A stretch of 41,946 nt of DNA from Gammaproteobacteria bacterium (GCA_021648485.1 JAKISS010000025.1:1-41946), one strand, 5' to 3'. Shown: positions 26,543 to 35,407, counted from the stretch's first letter. Translations and numbers: made by a program. Notes: generated by a model from the letters alone, not told the origin.

Positions 26543-27109
26543 TTACAGTGTCTTTTCTTGTTGGTTTTTTTCAGGCCTGGCATCATTGATTATGTGTATG
26601 CCGCCTCTGATCACAATGGTAGCAATCAGTAAACTGATAATCAGGCCGGGCCAGAATAAGCCTGTATAGGCAACCAGAAAGCCAGCGCCAATCACGCCTA
26701 GGTTGGCAATCACGTCGTTTTTAGAAAAAATCCAGCTTGCGCGCATATGCACCTCATCCTGGCGATGTTTATAGATCAACGCCAGGCAAATAGTATTCGC
26801 GATCAGTGCCACCATGCCCACCACAATATCAATCAATACTCCAAGCCCCAGCACGATTTGAAAAACACCACTGATATGGGCTGCCTTCGCCTTGACCAGC
26901 AGGTTCCGCCCCACAGCATAGAGGCCAATGGCATAAACTGTGGCATCGGCCAGCATGTCCAGCGAATCAGCAATCAGGGCAGTGGAGTCACCGATAATGC
27001 CGGCGATGATTTCCGTAACAAACATCACACTGTTAATGGCCAGCAACAGGATGAGTATACGACGTTGATCTCTGTTTTTAATCTCAATCTCGCAACCACA
27101 GCCGGACAT
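26543..27109 (-). CDS. Short CDF-family cation transporter
   Basis: 188 residues. ATG at 27109 has CGGAG 9 bases upstream. A Cys-rich N-terminus (MSGCGCEIEI) and TM helices follow: ILILLLAINSVMFVTEIIAG, LIADSLDMLADATVYAIGLYAV (D-x3-D motif), and VHMRASWIFSKNDVIANLGVI (TM5 motif, SKND in place of HxxxD). It lacks the C-terminal cytoplasmic domain, as in this subfamily. From memory of relatives, about 20 residues between GVLIDI and VVGMVALIAN (the end of TM3 and a short loop) appear to be missing. Probably exports Zn, Co or a similar ion; controlled by the ArsR gene 12 bp upstream. Confidence 0.8.
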   Translation of the reverse strand: MSGCGCEIEIKNRDQRRILILLLAINSVMFVTEIIAGIIGDSTALIADSLDMLADATVYAIGLYAVGRNLLVKAKAAHISGVFQIVLGLGVLIDIVVGMVALIANTICLALIYKHRQDEVHMRASWIFSKNDVIANLGVIGAGFLVAYTGLFWPGLIISLLIATIVIRGGIHIINDARPEKNQQEKTL

Positions 27110-27121
27110 CGTTACTCCGCT

Positions 27122-27466
27122 TCAGTTTTGAGCGCTGCAAGACTGGATGCCGACCTGACAACGGCCGCCTTCGCGCAGGCACAGGCGGTCGTGGAAGCGT
27201 TTTAAATCTGCATGATAAACCCCGTTTGAGTTGGGAAGTGCCTGCACGGTGGCGTATAGCTGTTCCAGATACGCAGGCTTTGTCATCAGCCGGTGATAGA
27301 CCCAGCGTCCCTTTTTTTGAGATGACAACAGCCCTGCCTGGCGCAGAATTTTCAGATGACGGGAGAGTTTGTATGAGGGTTCCTGCAAGCTATCAACCAG
27401 TTCACATAAACAGGACTCGTCTCCCGTCATTACTTTCAGGCGAATGATCCGCAATCGGCGGGTCAA
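27122..27466 (-). CDS. ArsR/SmtB-family regulator with unclear start
   Basis: Winged-helix metal-responsive repressor: TGDESCLCELVDSL (alpha-3 with a C-x-C metal site), EPSYKLSRHLKILRQAGLLSS (recognition helix), KKGRWVYHRL (wing). The tail adds Cys in RLCLREGGRC. The family N-terminus, HPKAIFQALADLTRRLRI, is intact in frame up to about 27502, but there is no ATG, GTG or TTG before the TTG at 27466, which falls inside that conserved segment. So translation starts at TTG 27466 with a shortened protein, or at a rare codon (CTG 27475, ATT 27502). It forms an operon with the CDF gene. Confidence 0.82.
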   Translation of the reverse strand: MTRRLRIIRLKVMTGDESCLCELVDSLQEPSYKLSRHLKILRQAGLLSSQKKGRWVYHRLMTKPAYLEQLYATVQALPNSNGVYHADLKRFHDRLCLREGGRCQVGIQSCSAQN

Positions 27467-27506
27467 GTCTGCCAGTGCCTGGAAAATGGCTTTGGGGTGA
27501 ATGGTG

Positions 27507-27535
27507 ATTATCTGTACAGTTGCACTATGATGTAA
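27507..27535 (-). promoter_or_regulatory. Promoter of the arsR-CDF operon
   Basis: Minus-strand -35 TTACAT (27535-27530) and -10 GATAAT (27512-27507) with a 17-bp spacer. Transcription would start near 27500. The spacer contains an imperfect dyad, GTGCAACTGTAC, a plausible operator. The start point falls at the candidate ATT codon, so a leaderless message is possible. Confidence 0.5.
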
Positions 27536-27625
27536 CTATTGGTGCTTGATCAAGTAAAAGCACTTCGATTTTGGTTAGAAATGGTCGTGTCATAACTTTC
27601 CTGTTTAGCGGCTGGGTTGAGTGCG

Positions 27626-27665
27626 TTAGCCGTTCTCGCTACAGCTCAACTGATTAATTTAGGTT
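27626..27665. repeat. Dispersed repeat module (second copy)
   Basis: This 40-bp unit starts TTAGCCGTTCTCGCTAC and ends ACTGATTAATTTAGGTT; it matches 121-160 with few mismatches. Here it lies just downstream of the diguanylate cyclase gene. Confidence 0.7.
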
Positions 27666-27671
27666 AAAGAG

Positions 27672-29234
27672 TTAAGCGGATGAGGTGTTTTGCAGAGCTG
27701 TGTTGTAAATAATCACCTGGTTGCGACCATTATTTTTTGCAGCGTAAAGTGCTTTGTCGGCATGAAAGAGCAGGGTGGTTAGCGCGGCCTCTGCATCCAG
27801 CTGATTTTCGGTGAGCCCAATGCCAATGCTGGTGGTCATACTGATGAGCGACTGTTTGTATGTGATGGGGTTTTTTGCCAGGGTGTCACGGATTTTTTCT
27901 GCCAGTATTTTTCCTCCCTGAGTCGTGTCGCTCAAACTCAGAATTAAAAACTCTTCTCCGCCCATGCGAAAAATATAGTCACTGGCGCGACAGGATTCTT
28001 TTAATATTTCGCCTGTGTGGGTAAGACACTGGTCGCCGACGAGGTGACCGTATTGGTCATTAATGCGTTTGAAATAATCCAGGTCCAGCATGAGGCCACT
28101 GAGACAGTGAGTTTCACGTTGTGCCTGTGCAAACAGTTGCGGGAATATTTGTTTGAGATAACGACGGTTATGCAAGCCTGTCAGTGAGTCGGTGATGGCA
28201 GATTCTTCCAATCGTTGGTGGGCGCGGTCGATCTCGTCCTGTTTTTCGCGCAGGCTTTGCAGCATTTCGGAAAAACGATTGGATAAGGTGTCAATTTCGT
28301 TGGTTTCCACGGCCCGGCCCATCATGGGTAATGCACCTCGCGTCACTGCACGAGTGATCTCCATTAACTGATTTAGTGGCCGGTTGAAGTCACGCGCAAT
28401 GATCAAGCCCATGATCAGCGTGGCAAGGCTGCCAAATATGGCCAATGCAAGAATGATTTGGCTGTGTCGTTTTAATTGTTTGAGCACTTCCTGTTCTGAA
28501 ATACCGTGCCATAGGTGAGATGTGCTTAGACCCTCACCCGCGAGAGGAATAGCGCGCACCTGATAAATAGTGTCATTTATCACAATGCGGCCACCGCGCG
28601 GCAGAAACGTTTTACCTTCACTTTCGGGCAGGCTGCTTAATTGCACGACATTGTGTTTTTCGATGAATAGATGCCCGCTACTGTAGTTTTGATGCTGGCG
28701 GAGCCAATGATGATCAAGCCGATGGGTAATGGCAATGGTGCCCAGTGGGGTGCCCTGCCAGGAAATAGAGGCCCAGGCGACCAGTTCAAGCCCGTGTGAA
28801 CTCTGGGTGTAAAAAATCTTGTTTTGTGATTGACGCATGTGTTCCTGCACCGCATTGGCAAGATCGGCATTTTTTGTATTGAGTCGTGGTTGTCCGTTCA
28901 GGTCGAGAAAGACAAAGCGTTCTACAGGCAGCCAGCTAAAGTCGCGCTTGAAAAGCCGACGCAGAGCTTCTTCTTCAGCCCCTATTTTGGTAACCATATA
29001 CATATATTCCTGAATACGTGGGTCATCACGAATCACTTCAGCATGGTGCAGTAGCCCATTTTCTTCCATTTTGATATTGCCGGTGAGCAGTCGGGCTGTA
29101 TTGGCAAGGTTGTACCTGGCCTGTTCCAGAATGGCATCGCGGGAATAAATATAGGTATACGCAAGTGTTGTCACCAAAAATGTGATGAGCAAAATGGTGT
29201 AAAAAAACAGGCGTGCGCGGTAAGTGGTCAGCAT
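27672..29234 (-). CDS. Membrane diguanylate cyclase (GGDEF) with HAMP
   Basis: 520 residues. TM1 (about 9-29), a periplasmic sensor domain (about 30-255) of Cache-like size, TM2 (about 259-280), HAMP (about 281-335), then GGDEF. The catalytic GGEEF is at 425-429 and the inhibitory I-site RASD at 416-419, five residues before it, so an active, product-inhibited cyclase is expected. It makes cyclic di-GMP. It starts 12 bp after the PstS-like gene, so that periplasmic protein may supply the signal. No EAL domain. Confidence 0.93.
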   Translation of the reverse strand: MLTTYRARLFFYTILLITFLVTTLAYTYIYSRDAILEQARYNLANTARLLTGNIKMEENGLLHHAEVIRDDPRIQEYMYMVTKIGAEEEALRRLFKRDFSWLPVERFVFLDLNGQPRLNTKNADLANAVQEHMRQSQNKIFYTQSSHGLELVAWASISWQGTPLGTIAITHRLDHHWLRQHQNYSSGHLFIEKHNVVQLSSLPESEGKTFLPRGGRIVINDTIYQVRAIPLAGEGLSTSHLWHGISEQEVLKQLKRHSQIILALAIFGSLATLIMGLIIARDFNRPLNQLMEITRAVTRGALPMMGRAVETNEIDTLSNRFSEMLQSLREKQDEIDRAHQRLEESAITDSLTGLHNRRYLKQIFPQLFAQAQRETHCLSGLMLDLDYFKRINDQYGHLVGDQCLTHTGEILKESCRASDYIFRMGGEEFLILSLSDTTQGGKILAEKIRDTLAKNPITYKQSLISMTTSIGIGLTENQLDAEAALTTLLFHADKALYAAKNNGRNQVIIYNTALQNTSSA

Positions 29235-29246
29235 AAACAGAAAATA

Positions 29247-30167
29247 TTATTGTGCTGCGGCATTTGCCGATGACATTTGTCGCATCGGGTTGAGTGGCAG
29301 CAGCTCATATTGCCGGGCAACCTTGCGGAAGGCTTCGCCGGTTTGTGCTTCATTAATGAGTGTGACCACATCCGGTGACGGATTACGATTGGTGATGGCC
29401 GAGAGTTGGCGATAAAAGGGGTATTTACCATCGCGCAGGTTTTTTGCTGTGGGCCTGAAACCGTCTACCATGATAATTTTTATCTGGTCTTTGGTGTCAA
29501 ATATCCAGGTGGCTCCGGTATGGCCAATGGCACTGCGGAAGTCGCCGACCCGCTGCACCATGGCCGCAGCGCTGGTGACGTTCAAGCGTTCCTGACGGAA
29601 TGCCTTGTGGTTGGGTAAAATGGTTTTCCAGTGACCGGGACGTTTTTTACAGTGCAGGCGCGTGACCACCACAATGGGTTTGTCCGCTGCATCCACGTCG
29701 GCCCAGCTTGTCAGGTCACCACGGAAAATAGCGCGTACCTGATCTGAACTGAGGTTGTCCACCGGATTGTCTTTGTGAGTAAGAATCAGAATGGGTTCTT
29801 TGACCAGTGGATAGACGATAAGCTGTTCTTTTTCGATTTCTTCATCGCTTAATGAACAGCAGATAAAACCAAACGTTTCCCGGCTCTGGGTGGCTTGTCT
29901 GGCAGCCTTGATGCCCGCATTGCAGCCGACGCCAAGCATGGAATTCTCACCAAACAAAATGACACGGCGACCGACTTTGGTTTCCAGGTCGGCCTTGATG
30001 GCATCAAACAAAATCCACGCAAAATGGGCACCGACGCCCATGAGTGCGTTGTTATCTTCGTGGTCAGTGGCGTTGTGGTCAGCGGTACCTGTTGAAAAGA
30101 CAGGCAACGGGAAAAATGTGATGAACGCACATAAACAGATGCCGGTGATGCGTGAGCCTGTGTTCAT
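29247..30167 (-). CDS. PstS-like periplasmic binding protein
   Basis: 306 residues; signal peptide to about residue 25 (cleavage near VFS-TG). The mature protein resembles phosphate/anion-binding PstS-like proteins: a G-V-G-C type N-lobe loop, SDQVRAIFRGDLTSWADVDAADKPIVVVTR (strongly typical), and RQLSAITNRNPSPDVVTLINE. ATG at 30167 has GGAGAG upstream. It is not followed by PstCAB permease genes but by a diguanylate cyclase, which suggests ligand sensing rather than uptake. Confidence 0.83.
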   Translation of the reverse strand: MNTGSRITGICLCAFITFFPLPVFSTGTADHNATDHEDNNALMGVGAHFAWILFDAIKADLETKVGRRVILFGENSMLGVGCNAGIKAARQATQSRETFGFICCSLSDEEIEKEQLIVYPLVKEPILILTHKDNPVDNLSSDQVRAIFRGDLTSWADVDAADKPIVVVTRLHCKKRPGHWKTILPNHKAFRQERLNVTSAAAMVQRVGDFRSAIGHTGATWIFDTKDQIKIIMVDGFRPTAKNLRDGKYPFYRQLSAITNRNPSPDVVTLINEAQTGEAFRKVARQYELLPLNPMRQMSSANAAAQ

Positions 30168-30626
30168 TGTAAATTCTCTCCAATTTCCCTATATGCGCGT
30201 CCTGGTTTTGTCACCTGAGTCACTCCCTACCTCTCACGTCCATGCTGTTACTGTTTTTTTAAAGCACCTATTTATTGTTGTGTCCGTTCTTTAGCCGTTA
30301 GTGCCTGGACTATTTTCGTGTTTTTGTTCAAGGTTTTTGTCTTCCTCCAACGTTTTGTCAGTCATCAGAATGAATAAAAACTGACTGAAGTATGAGTGTT
30401 GAACAGAGGGGTATTACATGCACGTTTCTTAATAATACGTCAACAGTATGTTATGTAATATTTTCGCAGCTGTTAACGTCATGTCGGGTGAGAGGGAAAT
30501 ATTAACCGGCTCGTCTCCGGGATATCAGGAAAATATAGTGCTGAAACGACGACCACAGTATTTATTGAAAATATGACAAGGTCAATTTCTTTATGTTTAT
30601 AAGGGTTATATTTTGGCGGGTATGTT
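30168..30626. other. Gene-free gap upstream of the PstS-like gene
   Basis: About 460 bp. It should hold the promoter for the PstS-like/GGDEF pair (near 30.2-30.4 kb) and the end of the prfA-moeB transcript. No convincing ORF or terminator is visible. A loose inverted repeat (TCAGTCAT ... CTGACTGA) spans about 30358-30388. Confidence 0.45.
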
Positions 30627-31382
30627 TCATGGCTTACTACAGACTGGGCATTGCGGATCACGGCGCAGGCGAATTTCGCGGAATTCCAGCGTGCTGGCAT
30701 CCAGAGCTAACAAGCGTCCGGCAAGAGGTGTGCCCAGCCCACTGAGCAGTTTGATGGCTTCGGTGGCCTGAATGCTGCCAATGATGCCCACCAAGGGAGC
30801 GAGCACGCCTGTTTCACTGCATCTGGCTTCGGCTTCGGGGATATCATCGTAGAGGCAGCGATAACAAGGGGCATTTGTTGCCTCGTCGGGTGTGTTCGGG
30901 AAAACGGATACCTGTCCCTCCAGGCGAATAGCTGCACCAGATACCAAGGGTGTGTGCGTGCTGACACAGGCCTGGTTGATGGCAAAACGGGTGGCAAAAT
31001 TGTCGCAGGCATCGATGACCACATCTGCCTGCCGGACGGCCTGGGTGAGTGCTTCGTCAGTGAGTTTTTTGTCCAGCGTATTTATTTTGATTTCCGGATT
31101 CAGGGCATGGAGTGTATCTGCTGCAGAGTCTACTTTGGCGCGACCGATGTCACTGTGGCTGTGAGCAATCTGCCGTTGCAGATTGGATAAATCCACGGTA
31201 TCAAAATCCACCAACGTCAGTTGCCCCACGCCGGCTGATGCCAGATACATGGCAACGGGAGAGCCCAGTCCGCCGAGGCCGATAATCAATGCGTGGGACT
31301 GCATCAGGCGTTGCTGTCCGGCAATGTCCATCTGAGGCAGCATGATGTGTCGGCTATAGCGCAGGAGTTGCTGATCGTTCAT
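30627..31382 (-). CDS. moeB: MoeB/ThiF-family adenylyltransferase
   Basis: 251 residues. GLGGLGSPVAMYLASAGVG binds ATP; DFDTVDLSNLQRQI and DACDNFATR are the E1-like signature. Zinc Cys pairs are CYRCL and CPVCSK. It activates the C-terminal glycine of MoaD (molybdopterin) or ThiS-like sulfur carriers. It is last in the prfA-prmC operon, a common gammaproteobacterial arrangement. Because sulfur relay genes are frequent in this window, a ThiF-type role is an alternative. Confidence 0.92.
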   Translation of the reverse strand: MNDQQLLRYSRHIMLPQMDIAGQQRLMQSHALIIGLGGLGSPVAMYLASAGVGQLTLVDFDTVDLSNLQRQIAHSHSDIGRAKVDSAADTLHALNPEIKINTLDKKLTDEALTQAVRQADVVIDACDNFATRFAINQACVSTHTPLVSGAAIRLEGQVSVFPNTPDEATNAPCYRCLYDDIPEAEARCSETGVLAPLVGIIGSIQATEAIKLLSGLGTPLAGRLLALDASTLEFREIRLRRDPQCPVCSKP

Positions 31383-31418
31383 CGAAAGTCTCAGGGATAA
31401 CCGGAAGTGGGTGTTTTT

Positions 31419-31829
31419 TCAGGAGTAATGTCGCAGATACTCAGGCCGTCGATCACGGCAGCCATGTTTACGTTGATGATAACAATTGACAAAGATATCC
31501 AGCGTGGAGCTGGCTTGGTCATGTTGATGCCCCAGATTCATCAACTGGGTTTCTTCTGTGTAATAAAACAATGAGCGTTTCATTTTGATCAGCAGACTGT
31601 TGTCGAGATGGAAACCCACTTCCACCAGCGCGGCTTCCAGTGTTTTCAGGGTAACCTGGCGGAGGTCGTAGCTGACCTGAATACAGTCATTATTCAAGGC
31701 ACGAACATTCTCAATGCTGGGCGTGTCCAGTAACAGGCGCAATGCCTCGCGGGCGTCGTTGCTTGCCGGGTCCACGTTGCTAAAGTGGATTTCACGGGTT
31801 TTAATGAAATTGGTAGTAAGTGAATCCAT
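31419..31829 (-). CDS. Conserved hypothetical protein, HMA-like fold
   Basis: 136 residues, ATG at 31829 with AGGATTAGG upstream. Residues about 12-77 read as a ferredoxin-like (HMA-like) alternation of strands and helices: REIHFSNV, AREALRLLLDTPSIENVRAL, CIQVSYDLRQVTLKTLEAALVEVGF. It lacks the C-x2-C metal site of true HMA domains. The C-terminal part (DIFVNCYHQRKHGCRDRRPEYLRHY) has Cys/His residues that may bind metal. It lies between prmC and moeB in the same operon. Function unknown. Confidence 0.7.
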   Translation of the reverse strand: MDSLTTNFIKTREIHFSNVDPASNDAREALRLLLDTPSIENVRALNNDCIQVSYDLRQVTLKTLEAALVEVGFHLDNSLLIKMKRSLFYYTEETQLMNLGHQHDQASSTLDIFVNCYHQRKHGCRDRRPEYLRHYS

Positions 31830-31879
31830 GACCTAATCCTAGCCCGATTACGGTCGAAATTCTACGTTTTTTATGTGGG

Positions 31880-32743
31880 TTACACCCAGGTTCCCAGGCT
31901 GATTCGGTCGTTTTGCGCCAGATCTTTTTCTGTTTGTACTTGCTGATAGCCCTGTTTGTGCAAAATAGCGAGCACGGTCGTACCCTGGTTGTAACCGTGC
32001 TCCAATAGCAGCCAGCCGGGTGAGCGCAAATGCTGGCGGGCTTCGGCGCAAATAATGCGGATGTCTGCAAGACCATCCGGGCCGGATTGCAGTGCAGTGA
32101 GCGGCTCAAAACGCAGATCGCCCTGTTGCAGGTGAGGGTCATCGGCGTGTATGTAGGGCGGATTGCTGATGATTATTTCAAAATGTTCGTTAGCCAAGGG
32201 TTCACACCAGCGCCCTTCGGCAAAGCGCACATTGCTGATTTTGAGTCGAGCCGCGTTGTTGCGGGCGACGGTCAGTGCAGCAGCTGAAATATCCGTGGCG
32301 ACTATTTGGCAGTGGGGCCGTTCGCGGGCAATAGCCAGAGCGATGGCTCCGCTGCCCGTGCCAAGGTCGGCAATGCGCCAGCTGGCATTGGGCGGGATTT
32401 TTTCCAGCGCCCGCTCCACCAGCGTTTCAGTTTCCGGGCGGGGGATGAGGGTATGGGGCGATACGGTTAACGTCATATCCCAAAAATCACGTTTGCCGAT
32501 GAGGTAAGCAACGGGTTCGCCCAGACAGCGACGCGTGAGCAGGGTCCGAAATTGTGTGAGGTGTACCGGTTCGGGTGCGCGCTCGGGCCAAGTGCGCAAA
32601 AAAGTGCGTGTCTGCCCCAGTGCGTGGGCTAACAGCATTTCGGCATCCAGTTGGGAATGCTCGCGCAGACCCGCGTTATGCAATTGTGTTACCGCATCCA
32701 GCAGGGTGTTTTTGATCGTGGCGCTTTCGCGATTATTCGTCAC
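31880..32743 (-). CDS. prmC: Release-factor glutamine methyltransferase
   Basis: 287 residues. Methylates the GGQ glutamine of release factors. [27 protein letters not shown] (SAM site) and NPPYI (catalytic) are all visible. The start is the GTG at 32743, inside the last codons of prfA (AAGTGACGAATAA), so the two overlap by 11 bases and are translationally coupled. Confidence 0.95.
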   Translation of the reverse strand: MTNNRESATIKNTLLDAVTQLHNAGLREHSQLDAEMLLAHALGQTRTFLRTWPERAPEPVHLTQFRTLLTRRCLGEPVAYLIGKRDFWDMTLTVSPHTLIPRPETETLVERALEKIPPNASWRIADLGTGSGAIALAIARERPHCQIVATDISAAALTVARNNAARLKISNVRFAEGRWCEPLANEHFEIIISNPPYIHADDPHLQQGDLRFEPLTALQSGPDGLADIRIICAEARQHLRSPGWLLLEHGYNQGTTVLAILHKQGYQQVQTEKDLAQNDRISLGTWV

Positions 32744-33818
32744 TTAATTGCGCAAGTTGCTGGATTTGATGCTCGTTGACCAGCGGTTCAATGATCGGGT
32801 CGAGATTGCCCTGCATGATCTCATCGAGCTTGTACAGCGTGAGGTTGATACGATGGTCGGTGATGCGCCCCTGTGGGAAGTTATAGGTACGGATACGCCC
32901 GGAGCGGTCACCGCTGCCCACCAGTGATTTACGGGTTTCGGCCTGTTCGGCATCCTGTTTTTCACGCTCGGCATTGGTGATGCGGGCCTGCAATAACGAC
33001 ATGGCACGCGCGCGGTTTTTGTGTTGCGAGCGCTCGTCCTGACACTCCACCACCGTGCCGGTGGGCAGGTGGGTGATGCGAATCGCCGAATCGGTTTTAT
33101 TCACATGCTGACCACCCGCACCGGAGGCACGAAAAGTATCGACTTTCAGATCAGCGGAATTGATTTCGATTTTCTCCACCTCGGCCACCTCCGGCATAAT
33201 GGCCACAGTGCAGGCGGAAGTGTGAATACGTCCCTGGGACTCGGTTTCCGGCACACGCTGCACACGATGGCCGCCGGATTCAAATTTGAGCCGCGAATAG
33301 GCACCCTGACCGATGATGCGCAGAATAACTTCCTTATAACCACCGTGCTCGCCCTGGCTTTCGCTGATGATTTCGACCTGCCAGCGACGATTTTCCGCAT
33401 AACGCGAATACATGCGAAACAGATCACCGGCAAACAGCGCCGCTTCGTCACCGCCAGTGCCCGCACGGATTTCCAGAAACGTATTGCTGTTGTCATTAGG
33501 GTCTGTGGGCAATAACAGTTTTTGTAATTCGAGTTCCAGTGTCTGCTGGCGGTCTTTGGCGCTTTTGAGTTCTTCCTCGCCCATCTCGCGCATTTCAGGG
33601 TCGTCATCTTTAAGCAATGATTCCGCTTCACTGAAATCCGCTAACGTAGACTGGTAATCCTTGAAACATTTCACTAACGGGTCGATTTGTGCGTATTCTT
33701 TGGACAGCTCGCGAAACTGGTTCTGGTCCGACATTACGCCAGGGTCAGCGAGCAAGGCGCTGACCTCCTCAAGACGGTCGGCAATGGTTTCCAGTTTACT
33801 GTGAATCGATGGTTTCAT
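32733..33818 (-). CDS. prfA: Peptide chain release factor 1
   Basis: 361 residues, standard length. Recognises [19 protein letters not shown] carries the GGQ that triggers peptide release. ATG at 33818 with CAGGCGA about 10 bases upstream. In most gammaproteobacteria hemA lies just before prfA; here the upstream 330 bp hold only a repeat and a divergent region, so hemA has been separated. Confidence 0.96.
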   Translation of the reverse strand: MKPSIHSKLETIADRLEEVSALLADPGVMSDQNQFRELSKEYAQIDPLVKCFKDYQSTLADFSEAESLLKDDDPEMREMGEEELKSAKDRQQTLELELQKLLLPTDPNDNSNTFLEIRAGTGGDEAALFAGDLFRMYSRYAENRRWQVEIISESQGEHGGYKEVILRIIGQGAYSRLKFESGGHRVQRVPETESQGRIHTSACTVAIMPEVAEVEKIEINSADLKVDTFRASGAGGQHVNKTDSAIRITHLPTGTVVECQDERSQHKNRARAMSLLQARITNAEREKQDAEQAETRKSLVGSGDRSGRIRTYNFPQGRITDHRINLTLYKLDEIMQGNLDPIIEPLVNEHQIQQLAQLSDE

Positions 33819-33907
33819 AATTCGCCTGTGTGTTGTTCTGTCTTATTGTTCGTATTTTTCGGGTTGTCACAAAAAGAACTCCCCCCAATATTGCAATGTT
33901 ATAACAG

Positions 33908-34016
33908 GTAGGGTGTGCTGTGCGCACCATGCGATGCCGTGGTAGTGCCCCGTAACCGCTATTACACACGCTTTTATGGGCGAAGCATGAACATTGGTGC
34001 GCACAGCGCACCCTAC
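33908..34016. mobile_element. Small inverted-repeat element upstream of prfA
   Basis: About 109 bp with 23-bp terminal inverted repeats: GTAGGGTGTGCTGTGCGCAC on the left, GTGCGCACAGCGCACCCTAC on the right. The type (GGTGCGCA...CACCCTAC) is common as a dispersed, non-coding repeat in many bacteria. It occupies most of the 33819-34148 gap, where the prfA promoter must also lie. Confidence 0.7.
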
Positions 34017-34148
34017 AAATAAAGCGGTTTCATGCTTAGCGTAACAGCATTGAAGCTAACCTCTTTTTTTCATTTTCATTTTCAGTTGAGGCGCATCAGC
34101 TTTTGTAAAACCAATGTTGCCATTATCTCATTTTCGTGGCGGGAAACA

Positions 34149-34397
34149 ATGGGTTATCGATTGGGCATAGATCTTGGTGCCGCATTGGTTGAAAACATAT
34201 TGAGTGTTGGCCATTCAACATTAAGCCGATGGACAGTGAAGTCTAGAAACAATAAACTTAATGATGAAAAGAATCGCCGAATAATGACGGATATGGCGAA
34301 GAATAAAAGACCTCAGGGCTGGATCTCGAAAAATCGATTCAATATGGTGTTTGAGTGTGATGCGTTTGATGAGGAGTATATTTCTCTCCCGAGATAA
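34149..34397 (+). CDS. Possible 82-residue hypothetical protein
   Basis: Frame from the ATG at 34149 (GGGA 8 bases upstream); the frame itself is open to 34032. Basic and polar (MGYRLGIDLGAALVENIL..., NKRPQGWISKNRF). No family recognised. The upstream half of the longer frame looks non-coding. It is co-oriented with the response regulator about 200 bp downstream. Moderate chance of being a real small gene. Confidence 0.4.
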   Translation: MGYRLGIDLGAALVENILSVGHSTLSRWTVKSRNNKLNDEKNRRIMTDMAKNKRPQGWISKNRFNMVFECDAFDEEYISLPR

Positions 34398-34450
34398 AGG
34401 GGTAAATTCAATTGCCACCTTTATGGACCTCCAAGCGTGTATTTGGCTGG

Positions 34451-34469
34451 AATACACTTGAAGTGTATT
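34451..34469. promoter_or_regulatory. 19-bp palindrome, candidate operator
   Basis: AATACACTT-G-AAGTGTATT has perfect 9-bp arms around one base. It lies 120 bp upstream of the response-regulator gene. Perfect odd-centred palindromes of this length usually bind a dimeric regulator. Confidence 0.5.
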
Positions 34470-34503
34470 GCTGCTAACAGGAGAATAGGAGGGAGATACT
34501 ACG

Positions 34504-34560
34504 ATGCGAGTCATCGCAGGGCTATTTCCCTGCTCATTAAATCGGGTGGAGCCCGGATAG
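34504..34560 (+). CDS. Possible 18-codon leader ORF
   Basis: ATG at 34504 is preceded by the strong ribosome site GGAGGGAG; the ORF reads MRVIAGLFPCSLNRVEPG and stops 30 bp before the response regulator's ATG. It could be a short leader peptide or a chance ORF. Confidence 0.3.
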   Translation: MRVIAGLFPCSLNRVEPG

Positions 34561-34590
34561 TTAAACAGTCAACGGGAAAAGGAATCACCC

Positions 34591-35322
34591 ATGAATATAC
34601 TTATCGCGGAAGATGCACCCATTCTTCAGTCATTAAACATAAGGCTGATGGAACATTGGGGGTACGATTTTGATATCGCCTCAAACGGAAAGGAAGCTCT
34701 GGAATATGCTTTGAAAAATGATGGAAAATATGATCTCGGCCTGATGGATATCGAAATGCCGATAATGAATGGCATGGAAGCCACTCAGCGTATCCGGCAG
34801 GAAACAAAATATTTTCCCATCATCGCCTATACTTCGGACTCGTCTCATCGAAGACAATGTTTTGAATACGGGTGTGATGCGTTTGTCGAAAAACCAATGA
34901 TGCCTGGCAGACTTTACAAAAAAATAAAAGAATTAACAGTAAAGTCGCTTCTTTTATGCATCGAAAAGAACAATATATCAATAAAACAGGTGACGCCTAT
35001 GAGTTCAGATGAATTGGAAGAATTAAGGAGGTTGGAAAAACAGGGATTGGCTAAATTTAGCCTCATTGGTACAGAGTATAAGTTTCTGGTTCACAAAAAC
35101 ATACAGAATAAACTGTCACATGACTTCATTGCGGAGAAAAAACTGCTGTCCGAATTCATTGATCGTTCGCCTGACAGTCCAGGAATAATTCATGTCTATG
35201 CATCAAACCTGCATGCCAATAAAAAATTCATATCAACAGAATTGCTTAATCAGTTGATACCGGAAGAAGATAAAAAAATGGAACAATTTACTGACAAAGT
35301 AGTGCGTGCCCCCCTACGTTAA
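34591..35322 (+). CDS. Response regulator with uncharacterised C-terminal region
   Basis: 243 residues; AAGGA about 10 bases before the ATG at 34591. Receiver domain residues 1-118: ED (7-8), Asp53 (DLGLMDIEMP), Thr/Ser (IAYTSDSS) and Lys101 (DAFVEKP). The C-terminal half (119-243) is charged and helical, with no HTH, GGDEF or enzyme motif; it may bind a protein partner. No kinase gene is adjacent, so it is probably driven by a hybrid kinase elsewhere. AT-richer than glnA next to it. Confidence 0.85.
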   Translation: MNILIAEDAPILQSLNIRLMEHWGYDFDIASNGKEALEYALKNDGKYDLGLMDIEMPIMNGMEATQRIRQETKYFPIIAYTSDSSHRRQCFEYGCDAFVEKPMMPGRLYKKIKELTVKSLLLCIEKNNISIKQVTPMSSDELEELRRLEKQGLAKFSLIGTEYKFLVHKNIQNKLSHDFIAEKKLLSEFIDRSPDSPGIIHVYASNLHANKKFISTELLNQLIPEEDKKMEQFTDKVVRAPLR

Positions 35323-35356
35323 AAAACGCCCCCTCTCATGCGAAAGGGGGCGTTTT
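35323..35356. terminator. Strong bidirectional terminator
   Basis: A perfect 12-bp stem AAAACGCCCCCT/AGGGGGCGTTTT over a 10-base loop. The ends give T-runs in both directions. It lies between the convergent response-regulator gene and glnA and serves both. Confidence 0.93.
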
Positions 35357-35407
35357 ATTTTACGGCAAAGGCAGCAAGTTAACGGCTGCCTTTATGCTGA
35401 CTAAACA

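Noticed and set aside
34149-34397. MGYRLGIDLG at the N-terminus looks like the RuvC-I motif of Cas9.
   Set aside because: The frame ends after 82 residues with no HNH, bridge helix or later RuvC motifs, and there is no CRISPR array or cas gene.
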